DNA of 64,000 bases from contig JAAYTD010000043.1 of assembly GCA_012518115.1 (NCBI GenBank), forward strand, positions 1-64,000. Direction: 5' to 3'. The notes below the pieces were generated by a model. That model made no database searches. It was not told the origin of the DNA and saw only the letters and a list, made by a program, of their open reading frames with translations. Positions 54,349-62,866 of the stretch are shown piece after piece; the first letter of the stretch is position 1, and each line of letters starts with the position of its first letter. The position numbers and the translations under genes were made by a program. The DNA is from Ignavibacteria bacterium (GTDB taxonomy: Bacteria > Bacteroidota > Ignavibacteria > Kapaibacteriales > UBA2268).

Positions 54349-54873
54349 ATGAAAAGAACTTTATTGTCTTTATTTGTTTTAAGCCTTTTCTTATTAACTG
54401 CAACACATACTAAAGCAGCTTATACAAAGGCAATTACTGTAGACCCTATATTACTCTTACAGTGGAACGATTTAAGATTTCGATATGAAACCTCGTTAAG
54501 TTCCAAAAATTCATTAGCTTTAGATCTTGAATTAGATAACAGATATAACGATGTTGTCGGTTTTAGAGTAGGAGCTCTTTACAGATGGTATTTTCGTGAT
54601 GTTTTCCCAGTTCACACTGCAGGATTGGAAGGTTTTAATTTAGGTCCTTATGCTTTGTTAGGGTTCTATTCTTGGGACTATCCTGTAAGTAATGATCGTA
54701 GAGAAAGGCGTACAAATGTTCATCTTGAACTTGGTGGTGAACTTGCCTACAAATGGGTTTTTGGTGGATTTACTATAGAACCTAACTTTAGATTAGGATT
54801 TCCCGTTGTTAAAAAAGGTTATTACACCAACTTTTATTATGGTTTCGGCGTTGGTTTAGGATACGCTTGGTAA
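54349..54873 (+). CDS. Small outer-membrane beta-barrel protein (DUF3575-like)
   Basis: 174 residues with a signal peptide (TATHTKA). Strands of a small barrel: LALDLELDNRYNDVVGFRVGALYRWYF, YALLGFYSWDYP, VHLELGGELAYKWVFGGFTIEPNFRLGFPVV, and a terminal aromatic residue (GLGYAW). The layout resembles DUF3575 outer-membrane proteins. Function unknown. Confidence 0.75.
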   Translation: MKRTLLSLFVLSLFLLTATHTKAAYTKAITVDPILLLQWNDLRFRYETSLSSKNSLALDLELDNRYNDVVGFRVGALYRWYFRDVFPVHTAGLEGFNLGPYALLGFYSWDYPVSNDRRERRTNVHLELGGELAYKWVFGGFTIEPNFRLGFPVVKKGYYTNFYYGFGVGLGYAW

Positions 54874-54914
54874 AAGTAAAAAGTTAATATTTCATATTTT
54901 AACAATATAAAAGT

Positions 54915-54950
54915 AAAAGAGAGATTTTATCAAAATAGTCTCTCTTTTTT
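54915..54950. terminator. Bidirectional terminator between the barrel gene and recQ
   Basis: Stem AAAAGAGAGA (54915-54924) / TCTCTCTTTT (54939-54948) with flanking T runs. It serves the plus-strand barrel gene and touches the stop codon of the minus-strand recQ. Confidence 0.8.
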
Positions 54951-57330
54951 ATTTATTATTTTTTATAAAAGCTACAATAATTCTTAGTATTGCAAAATCT
55001 ATTGGATTTTCGAGTTTACTTTGTATATCTCTTAGCATTAAATAAGGTGTTTCATCTATTATTTTTTTGACATTATAATAATCTTCTTTACTAAAATAAT
55101 CATAAGGATTGAGCTCAACTCCATTTTCGATTGCATATTGAATTTGCCTAGCTATCTCACCTTTTGACACTCCAATTTTTTTAGCAACTTCATCTATATT
55201 TTTTCCTTTCAAAAACAGTTTATTAATTTTTATAATCTCTTTAGCAACTTTGTCGTTTGTTTGTTTTTCTGTATGTATATTTTTTTTGATATCTATTTTT
55301 TTCGTAACACTTCTATTTGTCTTTTTTGCTGATAGAATAAACTTATTTTTTTCATAAAAATTTACGCCTGCAGAGCTAACACTCACAACAGGATATTCGT
55401 CTTCTGATAAAATAAGCAGTTTGTTTTCTATAGCTATATCTATTTTTGTTATAATTTCATTTTTTTTAGAATCTTTCAAAATACCGAATAGTTTTTCATT
55501 TATATTCGTATAAGTGCTAAATTTTTCTATGTTCTCACCTATCAAATACTCTCTTATAGAATATCTTCCGTATCTTCCTTTCAATTCTATTGCTACAGAT
55601 ATAATTGCCACATTTTCGAAATCTACAACAATAGTGGTTTTCATTTTTCGTTTTTTACAAGAACTACATTTTTTACATTTTCCGCTATATCTATTATCGT
55701 TGAAATAATTCAATATAAAATTCCTTTTGCATTCTTTTGTTTCAGCATAATCAAACATTCTTTGCAAATTATTTTCAGAATCTTTCTTACGTGCATAAAA
55801 TTCGTTGAAATCCATATTAAATTCATCAAATTCATTTATTTTCAATTGAAATTCATAGGTATTGGGCGCTAGTTCATCTTTAACAGCAACAATATTTTCT
55901 AATTGCAAATATCGCATATTTTTTTCAAAATCTTCTCTTTCTATTTCATATTTCCTAATTAGATAGTCTTTATCTATATCTACAAATTTATATAGACTTT
56001 CTTCGGTTACAGATCTTAATATTGCTTCTAACATTTTACTTTTACTATCACTTAATTTGTTCAAATGGTCAATTAGATTTTCTTTTGTATCTAATATCAT
56101 AATCTGCATATTCTTATTTATATTGTTTTTATTTATGACATTATATCTAACAAATTGCTCTATAATAGTATAAGTTTTTGCTGCATTTAGTCCTGTTTTA
56201 TTTGCAATTTCTATTTCAGTGAAGAAAGAAGTTTCTGTTTTTTGATTTTTGAAAAAGTCAAAGAGTTTAATAAACTCTTCTTTTGGAGGAAAAGTTGAGT
56301 TAATAAAGTATTCTTGTAATTTTATATCATTTAAGTTATAGAAAAGATAGCAATTAGATTCTTTACCGTCGCGTCCTGCCCGTCCTGCTTCTTGATAGTA
56401 AGCCTCTATACTTCCCGGCAAATTATAATGAATAACATTACGAACATCAGCTTTATCTATCCCCATTCCAAAGGCATTTGTCGCTACAATAATACTGTTT
56501 TTGTTATTTATGAAATCATCTTGATTTTTTTGTCTTTGTGAGGCAGACATTCCCGCATGATACCTGTTTGCTTTAATATTGTCCACTATAAGTTTTTTAT
56601 ATACGTCATCAGTATTATTGCGAGATCCACAATAAATAATTGTACTTCCTTCTTGATTATCAGCTACAATATTTTTTATTTTCTGGAATTTATCGCTTGT
56701 TTTTTCCGTCAGATAGCTAAGATTTGGTCTATCAAATCCGCTAACAACTCGTTTAGTTTTTTTCATTTTAAGTGCTTTGATAATATCATCTTGCACTTCT
56801 GGAGTAGCTGTAGCTGTTAATGCTACTTTATTAGAAATACTTATATCTTCTAAACTATCCACTATATTTAGATATGACGGTCTAAAATCATGTCCCCATT
56901 GAGATATACAATGAGCTTCATCTACTGCAATAAAAGAGATTTTTATCTGGCTTAAAATCGTTAGAAATGCTTGGCTCTCTAACCGTTCAGGTGCAATATA
57001 TATTAATTTATATTCTCCTTTTACCAATTTATTTATTCGTTCGCTATATTCATCTCCTTGCAAACTGCTATTAATATAAGTGCAACTAATTCCACGTTTT
57101 TCTAAAGCTTCACTTTGATCTTTCATCAACGCAATAAGAGGTGAGATAACAATTGCCGTACCTTCTAAAATTATCGCAGGTAACTGATAGCATAATGATT
57201 TCCCACCTCCTGTTGGCATAACAACTAAAGTATCATTTCCTTCAATAATATCTTTAATTATTTCATATTGGGCATTGCGAAATTCTTCAAATCCAAAATA
57301 TTGGCGTAGCTTTTTATAAATCAATGACAT
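54949..57330 (-). CDS. recQ: RecQ-family ATP-dependent DNA helicase with C-terminal helix-turn-helix
   Basis: 793 residues. Motif I MPTGGGKSLCYQLP (38-51), motif II VDEAHCISQWGHDFR (about 135-149), TATATPEVQDD, GFDRPNL, IATNAFGMGIDKADVR, and the Arg-rich motif VI QEAGRAGRDG. The zinc-binding cysteines follow, CKRN ... CKKCSSC (about 535-560), then the RQC winged-helix region. There is no clear HRDC domain; instead the C-terminus (about 695-793) has a helix-turn-helix (NIDEVAKKIGVSKGEIARQIQYAIENG), as in many Bacteroidota RecQ proteins. Unwinds 3'-5' at replication and recombination intermediates. It is close behind the HIT gene on the same strand. Confidence 0.93.
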   Translation of the reverse strand: MSLIYKKLRQYFGFEEFRNAQYEIIKDIIEGNDTLVVMPTGGGKSLCYQLPAIILEGTAIVISPLIALMKDQSEALEKRGISCTYINSSLQGDEYSERINKLVKGEYKLIYIAPERLESQAFLTILSQIKISFIAVDEAHCISQWGHDFRPSYLNIVDSLEDISISNKVALTATATPEVQDDIIKALKMKKTKRVVSGFDRPNLSYLTEKTSDKFQKIKNIVADNQEGSTIIYCGSRNNTDDVYKKLIVDNIKANRYHAGMSASQRQKNQDDFINNKNSIIVATNAFGMGIDKADVRNVIHYNLPGSIEAYYQEAGRAGRDGKESNCYLFYNLNDIKLQEYFINSTFPPKEEFIKLFDFFKNQKTETSFFTEIEIANKTGLNAAKTYTIIEQFVRYNVINKNNINKNMQIMILDTKENLIDHLNKLSDSKSKMLEAILRSVTEESLYKFVDIDKDYLIRKYEIEREDFEKNMRYLQLENIVAVKDELAPNTYEFQLKINEFDEFNMDFNEFYARKKDSENNLQRMFDYAETKECKRNFILNYFNDNRYSGKCKKCSSCKKRKMKTTIVVDFENVAIISVAIELKGRYGRYSIREYLIGENIEKFSTYTNINEKLFGILKDSKKNEIITKIDIAIENKLLILSEDEYPVVSVSSAGVNFYEKNKFILSAKKTNRSVTKKIDIKKNIHTEKQTNDKVAKEIIKINKLFLKGKNIDEVAKKIGVSKGEIARQIQYAIENGVELNPYDYFSKEDYYNVKKIIDETPYLMLRDIQSKLENPIDFAILRIIVAFIKNNK

Positions 57331-57339
57331 TTCTTTTAG

Positions 57340-57681
57340 TTAAAATTCCCATTTCAATCTTTTTCCAGCAATAAGATGACAATGTATATGTGGAACTGTT
57401 TGTCCGCCATCATCATTGCAATTCATAACTAATCTATAACCTTTTTCTGCAACATTATATTTTCTAGCTAGCTCTGTTGCAGTCAGTATAATTTGAGATA
57501 TCAATTCTGAATTATCGCTTGTAAGCTCATTAATAGTTTCAATTTGTTCTTTTGGAAAAATTAAAAAATGTATTGGCGCTTGTGGATTAATATCTTTAAT
57601 AGCCATTATTTTTTCATTTTCAAAGATAATTTCTGATTTTATTTCTCTTTTAATAATTTTGGTAAAAATTGAATCTTCCAT
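57340..57681 (-). CDS. HIT (histidine triad) family protein
   Basis: 113 residues; HxHxHxx triad PHIHCHLIAGKRL near 94-106, DINPQAPIHFLIFPKEQI and RLVMNCNDDGGQTVPHIH. It resembles the HinT purine nucleoside phosphoramidase group. recQ begins 9 bases after its stop codon, so the two share a transcript. Confidence 0.93.
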   Translation of the reverse strand: MEDSIFTKIIKREIKSEIIFENEKIMAIKDINPQAPIHFLIFPKEQIETINELTSDNSELISQIILTATELARKYNVAEKGYRLVMNCNDDGGQTVPHIHCHLIAGKRLKWEF

Positions 57682-57710
57682 TTGTTTTTTCCTATTTTTT
57701 TGTGTTATAA

Positions 57711-57745
57711 AAAAAAAGCCCTCCGCATAAATACGGAGAGCTTGT
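57711..57745 (-). terminator. Terminator of the 1678-residue surface protein gene
   Basis: Stem AGCCCTCCG (57717-57725) / CGGAGAGCT (57734-57742), one mismatch. On the minus strand it is followed by at least eight T. It lies 20 bases after the stop codon. Confidence 0.85.
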
Positions 57746-57762
57746 TATGAAATTACTGCTTA

Positions 57763-60700
57763 TTAGTTACTTCTAATTAAGCTCATTTTCTTAGTAAGGA
57801 TGTTGTCTCCAACAGTCAATCTAATCATATAGCTACCAGTTGTAACTTTGTTTCCTAAGTTATCTCTACCGTTCCAAGCATAAGAAGCATCGCCGGCATT
57901 TACTGTTTCATCACTCAAGATAGTACGAACAACTTTACCAAATACGTCAACCACTTCAAGTGTTACGTTCTCATTTCTTGGCATAAAGAAATTGATATAA
58001 GTAACATCATTAAATGGGTTTGGAGCATTTTGTTCAAGCACAATCTCTTGATTCTGAGAAGCAACATGACTAACTGTAATTATATTATTGTTATGGCATG
58101 ACAATGTTCCGTCATAATCCATTTGCAATAATCTGTACTGGTAAGTTTTACCAGATTCAACATCTGTATCATTATATCTGTATCTTCTAGCAGTAGTTGA
58201 ATTACCTGCACCTTTTTCGAAAGTAATTTCTTTCCATTCGCCATCTTCAATATTAGCTCTTTCTAATAGGAAGCCATAGTTGTTAATTTCAGATGCAGTT
58301 TCCCACATAATTTCTATAGTATTATTGCGTGAATTTCCGTAAAAATAAACTATTTCTACAGGAATAATAGAATCAATATAGCCACCACCTCCAGCTACAT
58401 CATCTGGACAAGGATATCTTGCAGTATCTTCTTCTACAGCTTTTTTACCGAAATAAGGTCTTAAAAGTGGCAACCAAGTTCCACGAGATAAAGTACGATA
58501 ATTATCGCTATTTCGTCCATAATGATCAAAATGAGCATAAGCTGGCTGTCCAATTGTTGGCATAAACTTAGTCCATTCACCGCTATTAAGTATATTTTCA
58601 AAAGCAAATATGTTATTATTTACATAAACTGTTCCAAAGTTTTTGTCAATTTTCGGCACGCGTAAAGTTTTATCTACAAGCAATTGAATACCTCTATTAC
58701 CAAGAGTACCATCCATTTCAGCAGATACAAACATTGTTCTCATAGCCATTCTTTGTCCTGAAGCACCTAATTCTAATCCTGTTTCGCCACGTTGAGCAAT
58801 AGAAACCCAATATGTACCTTTTTCAAGTGCAATACCTACTGGTAATTCATATAGAACGAATGCAGCTACTTTAGGATCAGTACTTTCTTTACCGGCAATA
58901 TTTTTGGATAATAGTCTTCTTGCAAATAATGTTCCTCCTACTTGATTAGCAGGAGTGTCATCAGTGGAGTTTCTATATACTGCAAATGAAATATCGTCAA
59001 ATGCTTGATTAGCTTCAGTAAAGTAAGCTTGGAAGCCTTTTATAGTATCAGATGCTGACAAAGTAAATTTCACCGCAATTTGTCCTGAATAGACTCCTTC
59101 ACTCGGTCCTGGATACCAAGGGAACATTCTAACCATGCTTAAGCTACCACCGGCTATATAATCTATATATGGACGTCCAAGTACATAGTAATCCTTATAT
59201 GGATTATCTGTTGCTAAATTGTGTGTCATTGTCTGAATTCCATTAGGACGCAAGTCTACATTATATCCACCAAAAGTAGCACCTAATAAATTAAGTCCCT
59301 TACCATTAACACCAACTTCGGCTGCTACATCATTAGAAGGAGCATCATCATAGGTAAAGCAATCGCTGAATATTAATCTAAACTCGGAAGTAGTAGTATC
59401 GTTACTGCTTACTGCGTCGCCACCAGGATATATTGATATTGCTTGTAGTGTATAAATGCCTTCACCAAATCTACGAGCCGCAAACTGTGGGAAGTTAAGC
59501 TCCGTAGAAGCACCTGCTCTCAGACTTGCCTGTTGTATTGTACGACAATAAACAGGTTGTCCTGTTGCGCCATATCCTTTAAATATTTTAACTTTAATTG
59601 TAAATGGTCTAGCATCAGTATTAGAAACGTTTGTAAATCTTGTAACAACATCAATATCATTAGCTTGAGAAGCCGGTACAGAAGTATATGGCCATATAAC
59701 TTTTACTGCTTCCATTTCTATATCAGGTACAACAGTATTGAATACAACAGAAATGTTGTCTATATAGAATAAATCAGCACCACCCTCGTCAACCGTATTC
59801 ATATAAATCATAGGATCTTTTTGATCTCCGAAAGGACCTTCCGTTTCAATAACTCTCACTCTAAATCTAAAGTTTTTACCACCATCAAAAGCACCATCTA
59901 TATAGTAATCAGGAATTGGCACCATATATTTATAGAACTCATAGTCAAATCCTATATCATATGGATTGTACATAACACCTCCAGTAACTTTTCTATTATA
60001 AGTAGAAGTAGCACCCCAACGCACAGGTTTATATACTTTTTTATCAGCATAATCCCAGCCTATAAAGTATCCGCCACCGCCATATATAGCTAATGCAGGA
60101 GTAGTTTCTAAAGGAGTTCCTATTATTTCACCTTCTTTCCACTCCGGATGGTAACGCCAAATTGGATTTCTCTTAGTTCCAGTTCCATTGTGAGAAGATG
60201 AATCTTTCACGTGGTCTGTACCTGTATTTGTAATAAATCTTATTCCGTCAGGACTTGGTTTCAAAAATTCAATTGCTAAATAGTCAAAGTTTGCAACTTC
60301 GCCTCTTATATATTGATTTATTGCACCGTCATTTCCACTAAATACTGCACGATGTTCCGGACCGATTAATTGATTATCAGAAAAACCTCTGGCTGTTGAA
60401 ATAGAGGAACTATTTCTTTGAACAGATAGAGCTACGAACGCTCCATTTTTGTTTCTTAAGTCTATAGGAAATGATGTTAGTTTATCCCCTACAGGTCTTT
60501 CCATGTTAGGATCTGCGTTCCAGTTCATTTCTATAAACGGACTTAATAATGCCGTGTTAGGCGGATTAGCAGTTCTTGCAATACCAATAGGTGGCATAGG
60601 ATAAGCACTTGTTTGGGTGGGGATTGCACCTACAACTCTTGGACCATTATTATCATTATGTACCCATTTTAGTATTGAAGGACGAAGTGTATTTTCTATT

Positions 60701-62799
60701 GAATGGAAACCATTGTCAGCAACTTCATCTCTAAATTCTTTAAGTCTTCTAATAACCCAGAACTTAACTTTTGAAGAGTCGTCAAAAGGCCAATGATCGC
60801 CTATAACTTCACTTGTAACAGGATCAATTGCTTCTGTAATCGCTTGTGCTTCCATCAAACCGATTTGATTATCTATATATTGATTCGGTTCAAATTTAGA
60901 AAAACGTACTCTTACAAATTCATAAGGCGGAATTCCATTTTGATTATCTGCCATATCTTTAAGAGTTGCTTCATAGTTTGCACCCGCTTTAACAACATTT
61001 ACATATCTAACATTTGAGAACTCATCATCAGTACAGTTGATTTTATCAACAAGACCATCTGCTAAACGCAAACAATGATTTGAAATTCTTGCAACACGAT
61101 TATATACAAATCTATCAAAAGCTACATTTCTCACTCTAAATCTTGCTTGAAATTGGAAGTCTTGTTTTACAAAATTCACTCCGCGTGGCCCTTGAATTTC
61201 ATTTGTTAAATTTTGAATAATAGCAACCGGTTGCATAGAGCCCAATCTTTCTTCACCCGCAAACAGTTCAAAAGGATCGTAGGCATCTTGAACATCTTCC
61301 GTTTTTATTACTTCCGTATAACCCAATCCTGTTGTAACATCTTTACTTCTTGTTAAATACTGAACATCTACAAGCCGTAAAGCATTACGCCATTGCTTAA
61401 ATTTAACTTTATAATTCGCATTAATAAAATTAGCAAACATATTAGGAGGCATTACACTATTAGGAGGCTGATTACCTGGTTGTTGTTGTGTATATTGTGG
61501 ATATTCAGCAGCCCATATTTCAGCTTCCGAACCAGGGTTTTTGCTATCGTACCCTACATGTCTAGCGTAACCACCTACTCCCATAATCATAAAAGGTGCC
61601 ATAAATACTTCTGGACTTGCTTGAGCAGCTATACTATTACTCGCATCTGTATAAATAACTACTCCTTTAAAATCACTATATAAATATGTAATAGAACTAT
61701 CAACTCTATTAAGTATTACTTGACAACTAGCTGATAAATGTCCTACGTCTTGTATAGGTCGTCCTAAAGGCTCTGCTTCAGTACCAATAGTAAAATGTGC
61801 TGGAAGAGTCGGCAAGTTATATCTACCTGGCAACATAGTTAAGTTTTTATAATAAATAATCAGTCTGTCAGAACTTAACGATCTTTTGTACCAAACTTGT
61901 CCATAATCATCTGTTATTTTTCTGATAGGGTCATATTGTGGTAAATAGTAAGGACCATAAAATGGTGATATATAAGCTGCACCAGGAGCTATAGTTAATA
62001 ATTGTCCCATATTTGAAAAATGACCTGTATTAGTAAAAGCTTGATTATCTGCTACTGTAGGTCCTCTTCTTATTCCACCATACCTATTATCTTCGTTTCC
62101 ACCGCAAGTAACAAACAAATAACCATAATTATCAGGTGTTGCGTCAGATAGTCCGTCACCTTGTCTTTCACGACCTGGCGCAAACCAATCGGCACTCATA
62201 GGATCATAACAGCTCTGCATTCCTGCAGGTTTAACTCTTTTTCCGTTATTATCATAGAAATATCTTCTATTTGTCAAAGATATAATACCTTTTGCAGATA
62301 CATAGAAACTATCGTATCTGATTCCATTAAAATAAAATGCAAAACCTAGAGGAATAGGACCAGCAAAAGCTGCATTAACAGAATCTACAGGCGTTACTTT
62401 ATCATGTGGATTAAACATATGCGCTCTGTCAGCAGGGTTTCTAAAATACCTTACACCTTCATCGCCACTTCCCTCACGCTCTGCTATAGGCACTTGACGA
62501 GGACCTGAATAAATCCTCCTCCATAAGTAAGAATCAACATTAGTTGGTGCAAATTCTTTCTCTACCGGTTTCCACCTAGCCCAAGCATCTGGATTAGAAT
62601 CATCGAGTAAATAGTATCCTGTTGAAATTGCAGGAGATGTTTTAGGATTTCCTATTTCATTAAATCCTTGTGGAGTTGTTGATAGGTCTGGTTTCTCTGC
62701 ATTATACTTACTAAAAGTATCATCTTGCGCCACAGACGTATCATATACTCCAAACGTTGCTAAAATACATATAGCAACAAATAGACACATTTTTTTCAT
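57763..62799 (-). CDS. Very large T9SS-secreted cell-surface protein
   Basis: 1678 residues. Signal peptide MKKMCLFVAICILATFGVYDTSVAQ. The N-terminal part (about 130-175) has PLGFAFYFNGIRYDSFYVSAK, similar to the protein at 1-882. Long beta-rich regions follow with no recognised enzyme motif. Near 1540-1590 an Ig/fibronectin-like segment reads IMWETASEINNYGFLLER, common in FCB surface proteins. The C-terminus (about 1595-1678) is a T9SS type A sorting domain with a FlgD-like Ig fold: LEQNAPNPFNDVTYINF, VVDVFGKVVRTIL, GSYMIRLTVGDNILTKKM. It is expected to be exported by Sec and then by T9SS. Probable adhesin or structural surface layer component. Confidence 0.85.
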   Translation of the reverse strand: MKKMCLFVAICILATFGVYDTSVAQDDTFSKYNAEKPDLSTTPQGFNEIGNPKTSPAISTGYYLLDDSNPDAWARWKPVEKEFAPTNVDSYLWRRIYSGPRQVPIAEREGSGDEGVRYFRNPADRAHMFNPHDKVTPVDSVNAAFAGPIPLGFAFYFNGIRYDSFYVSAKGIISLTNRRYFYDNNGKRVKPAGMQSCYDPMSADWFAPGRERQGDGLSDATPDNYGYLFVTCGGNEDNRYGGIRRGPTVADNQAFTNTGHFSNMGQLLTIAPGAAYISPFYGPYYLPQYDPIRKITDDYGQVWYKRSLSSDRLIIYYKNLTMLPGRYNLPTLPAHFTIGTEAEPLGRPIQDVGHLSASCQVILNRVDSSITYLYSDFKGVVIYTDASNSIAAQASPEVFMAPFMIMGVGGYARHVGYDSKNPGSEAEIWAAEYPQYTQQQPGNQPPNSVMPPNMFANFINANYKVKFKQWRNALRLVDVQYLTRSKDVTTGLGYTEVIKTEDVQDAYDPFELFAGEERLGSMQPVAIIQNLTNEIQGPRGVNFVKQDFQFQARFRVRNVAFDRFVYNRVARISNHCLRLADGLVDKINCTDDEFSNVRYVNVVKAGANYEATLKDMADNQNGIPPYEFVRVRFSKFEPNQYIDNQIGLMEAQAITEAIDPVTSEVIGDHWPFDDSSKVKFWVIRRLKEFRDEVADNGFHSIENTLRPSILKWVHNDNNGPRVVGAIPTQTSAYPMPPIGIARTANPPNTALLSPFIEMNWNADPNMERPVGDKLTSFPIDLRNKNGAFVALSVQRNSSSISTARGFSDNQLIGPEHRAVFSGNDGAINQYIRGEVANFDYLAIEFLKPSPDGIRFITNTGTDHVKDSSSHNGTGTKRNPIWRYHPEWKEGEIIGTPLETTPALAIYGGGGYFIGWDYADKKVYKPVRWGATSTYNRKVTGGVMYNPYDIGFDYEFYKYMVPIPDYYIDGAFDGGKNFRFRVRVIETEGPFGDQKDPMIYMNTVDEGGADLFYIDNISVVFNTVVPDIEMEAVKVIWPYTSVPASQANDIDVVTRFTNVSNTDARPFTIKVKIFKGYGATGQPVYCRTIQQASLRAGASTELNFPQFAARRFGEGIYTLQAISIYPGGDAVSSNDTTTSEFRLIFSDCFTYDDAPSNDVAAEVGVNGKGLNLLGATFGGYNVDLRPNGIQTMTHNLATDNPYKDYYVLGRPYIDYIAGGSLSMVRMFPWYPGPSEGVYSGQIAVKFTLSASDTIKGFQAYFTEANQAFDDISFAVYRNSTDDTPANQVGGTLFARRLLSKNIAGKESTDPKVAAFVLYELPVGIALEKGTYWVSIAQRGETGLELGASGQRMAMRTMFVSAEMDGTLGNRGIQLLVDKTLRVPKIDKNFGTVYVNNNIFAFENILNSGEWTKFMPTIGQPAYAHFDHYGRNSDNYRTLSRGTWLPLLRPYFGKKAVEEDTARYPCPDDVAGGGGYIDSIIPVEIVYFYGNSRNNTIEIMWETASEINNYGFLLERANIEDGEWKEITFEKGAGNSTTARRYRYNDTDVESGKTYQYRLLQMDYDGTLSCHNNNIITVSHVASQNQEIVLEQNAPNPFNDVTYINFFMPRNENVTLEVVDVFGKVVRTILSDETVNAGDASYAWNGRDNLGNKVTTGSYMIRLTVGDNILTKKMSLIRSN

Positions 62800-62866
62800 T
62801 TTTCGTACTCCGAAAATTGTTATTAAAAATTATTATTAAAAAATTATATTGTTCAAAATTATTGTC

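Noticed and set aside
59533-62349. Several plus-strand frames opposite the 1678-residue gene
   Set aside because: Shadow frames of the long minus-strand gene; composition rich in Ile/Ser/Tyr/Arg as expected from the antisense strand.
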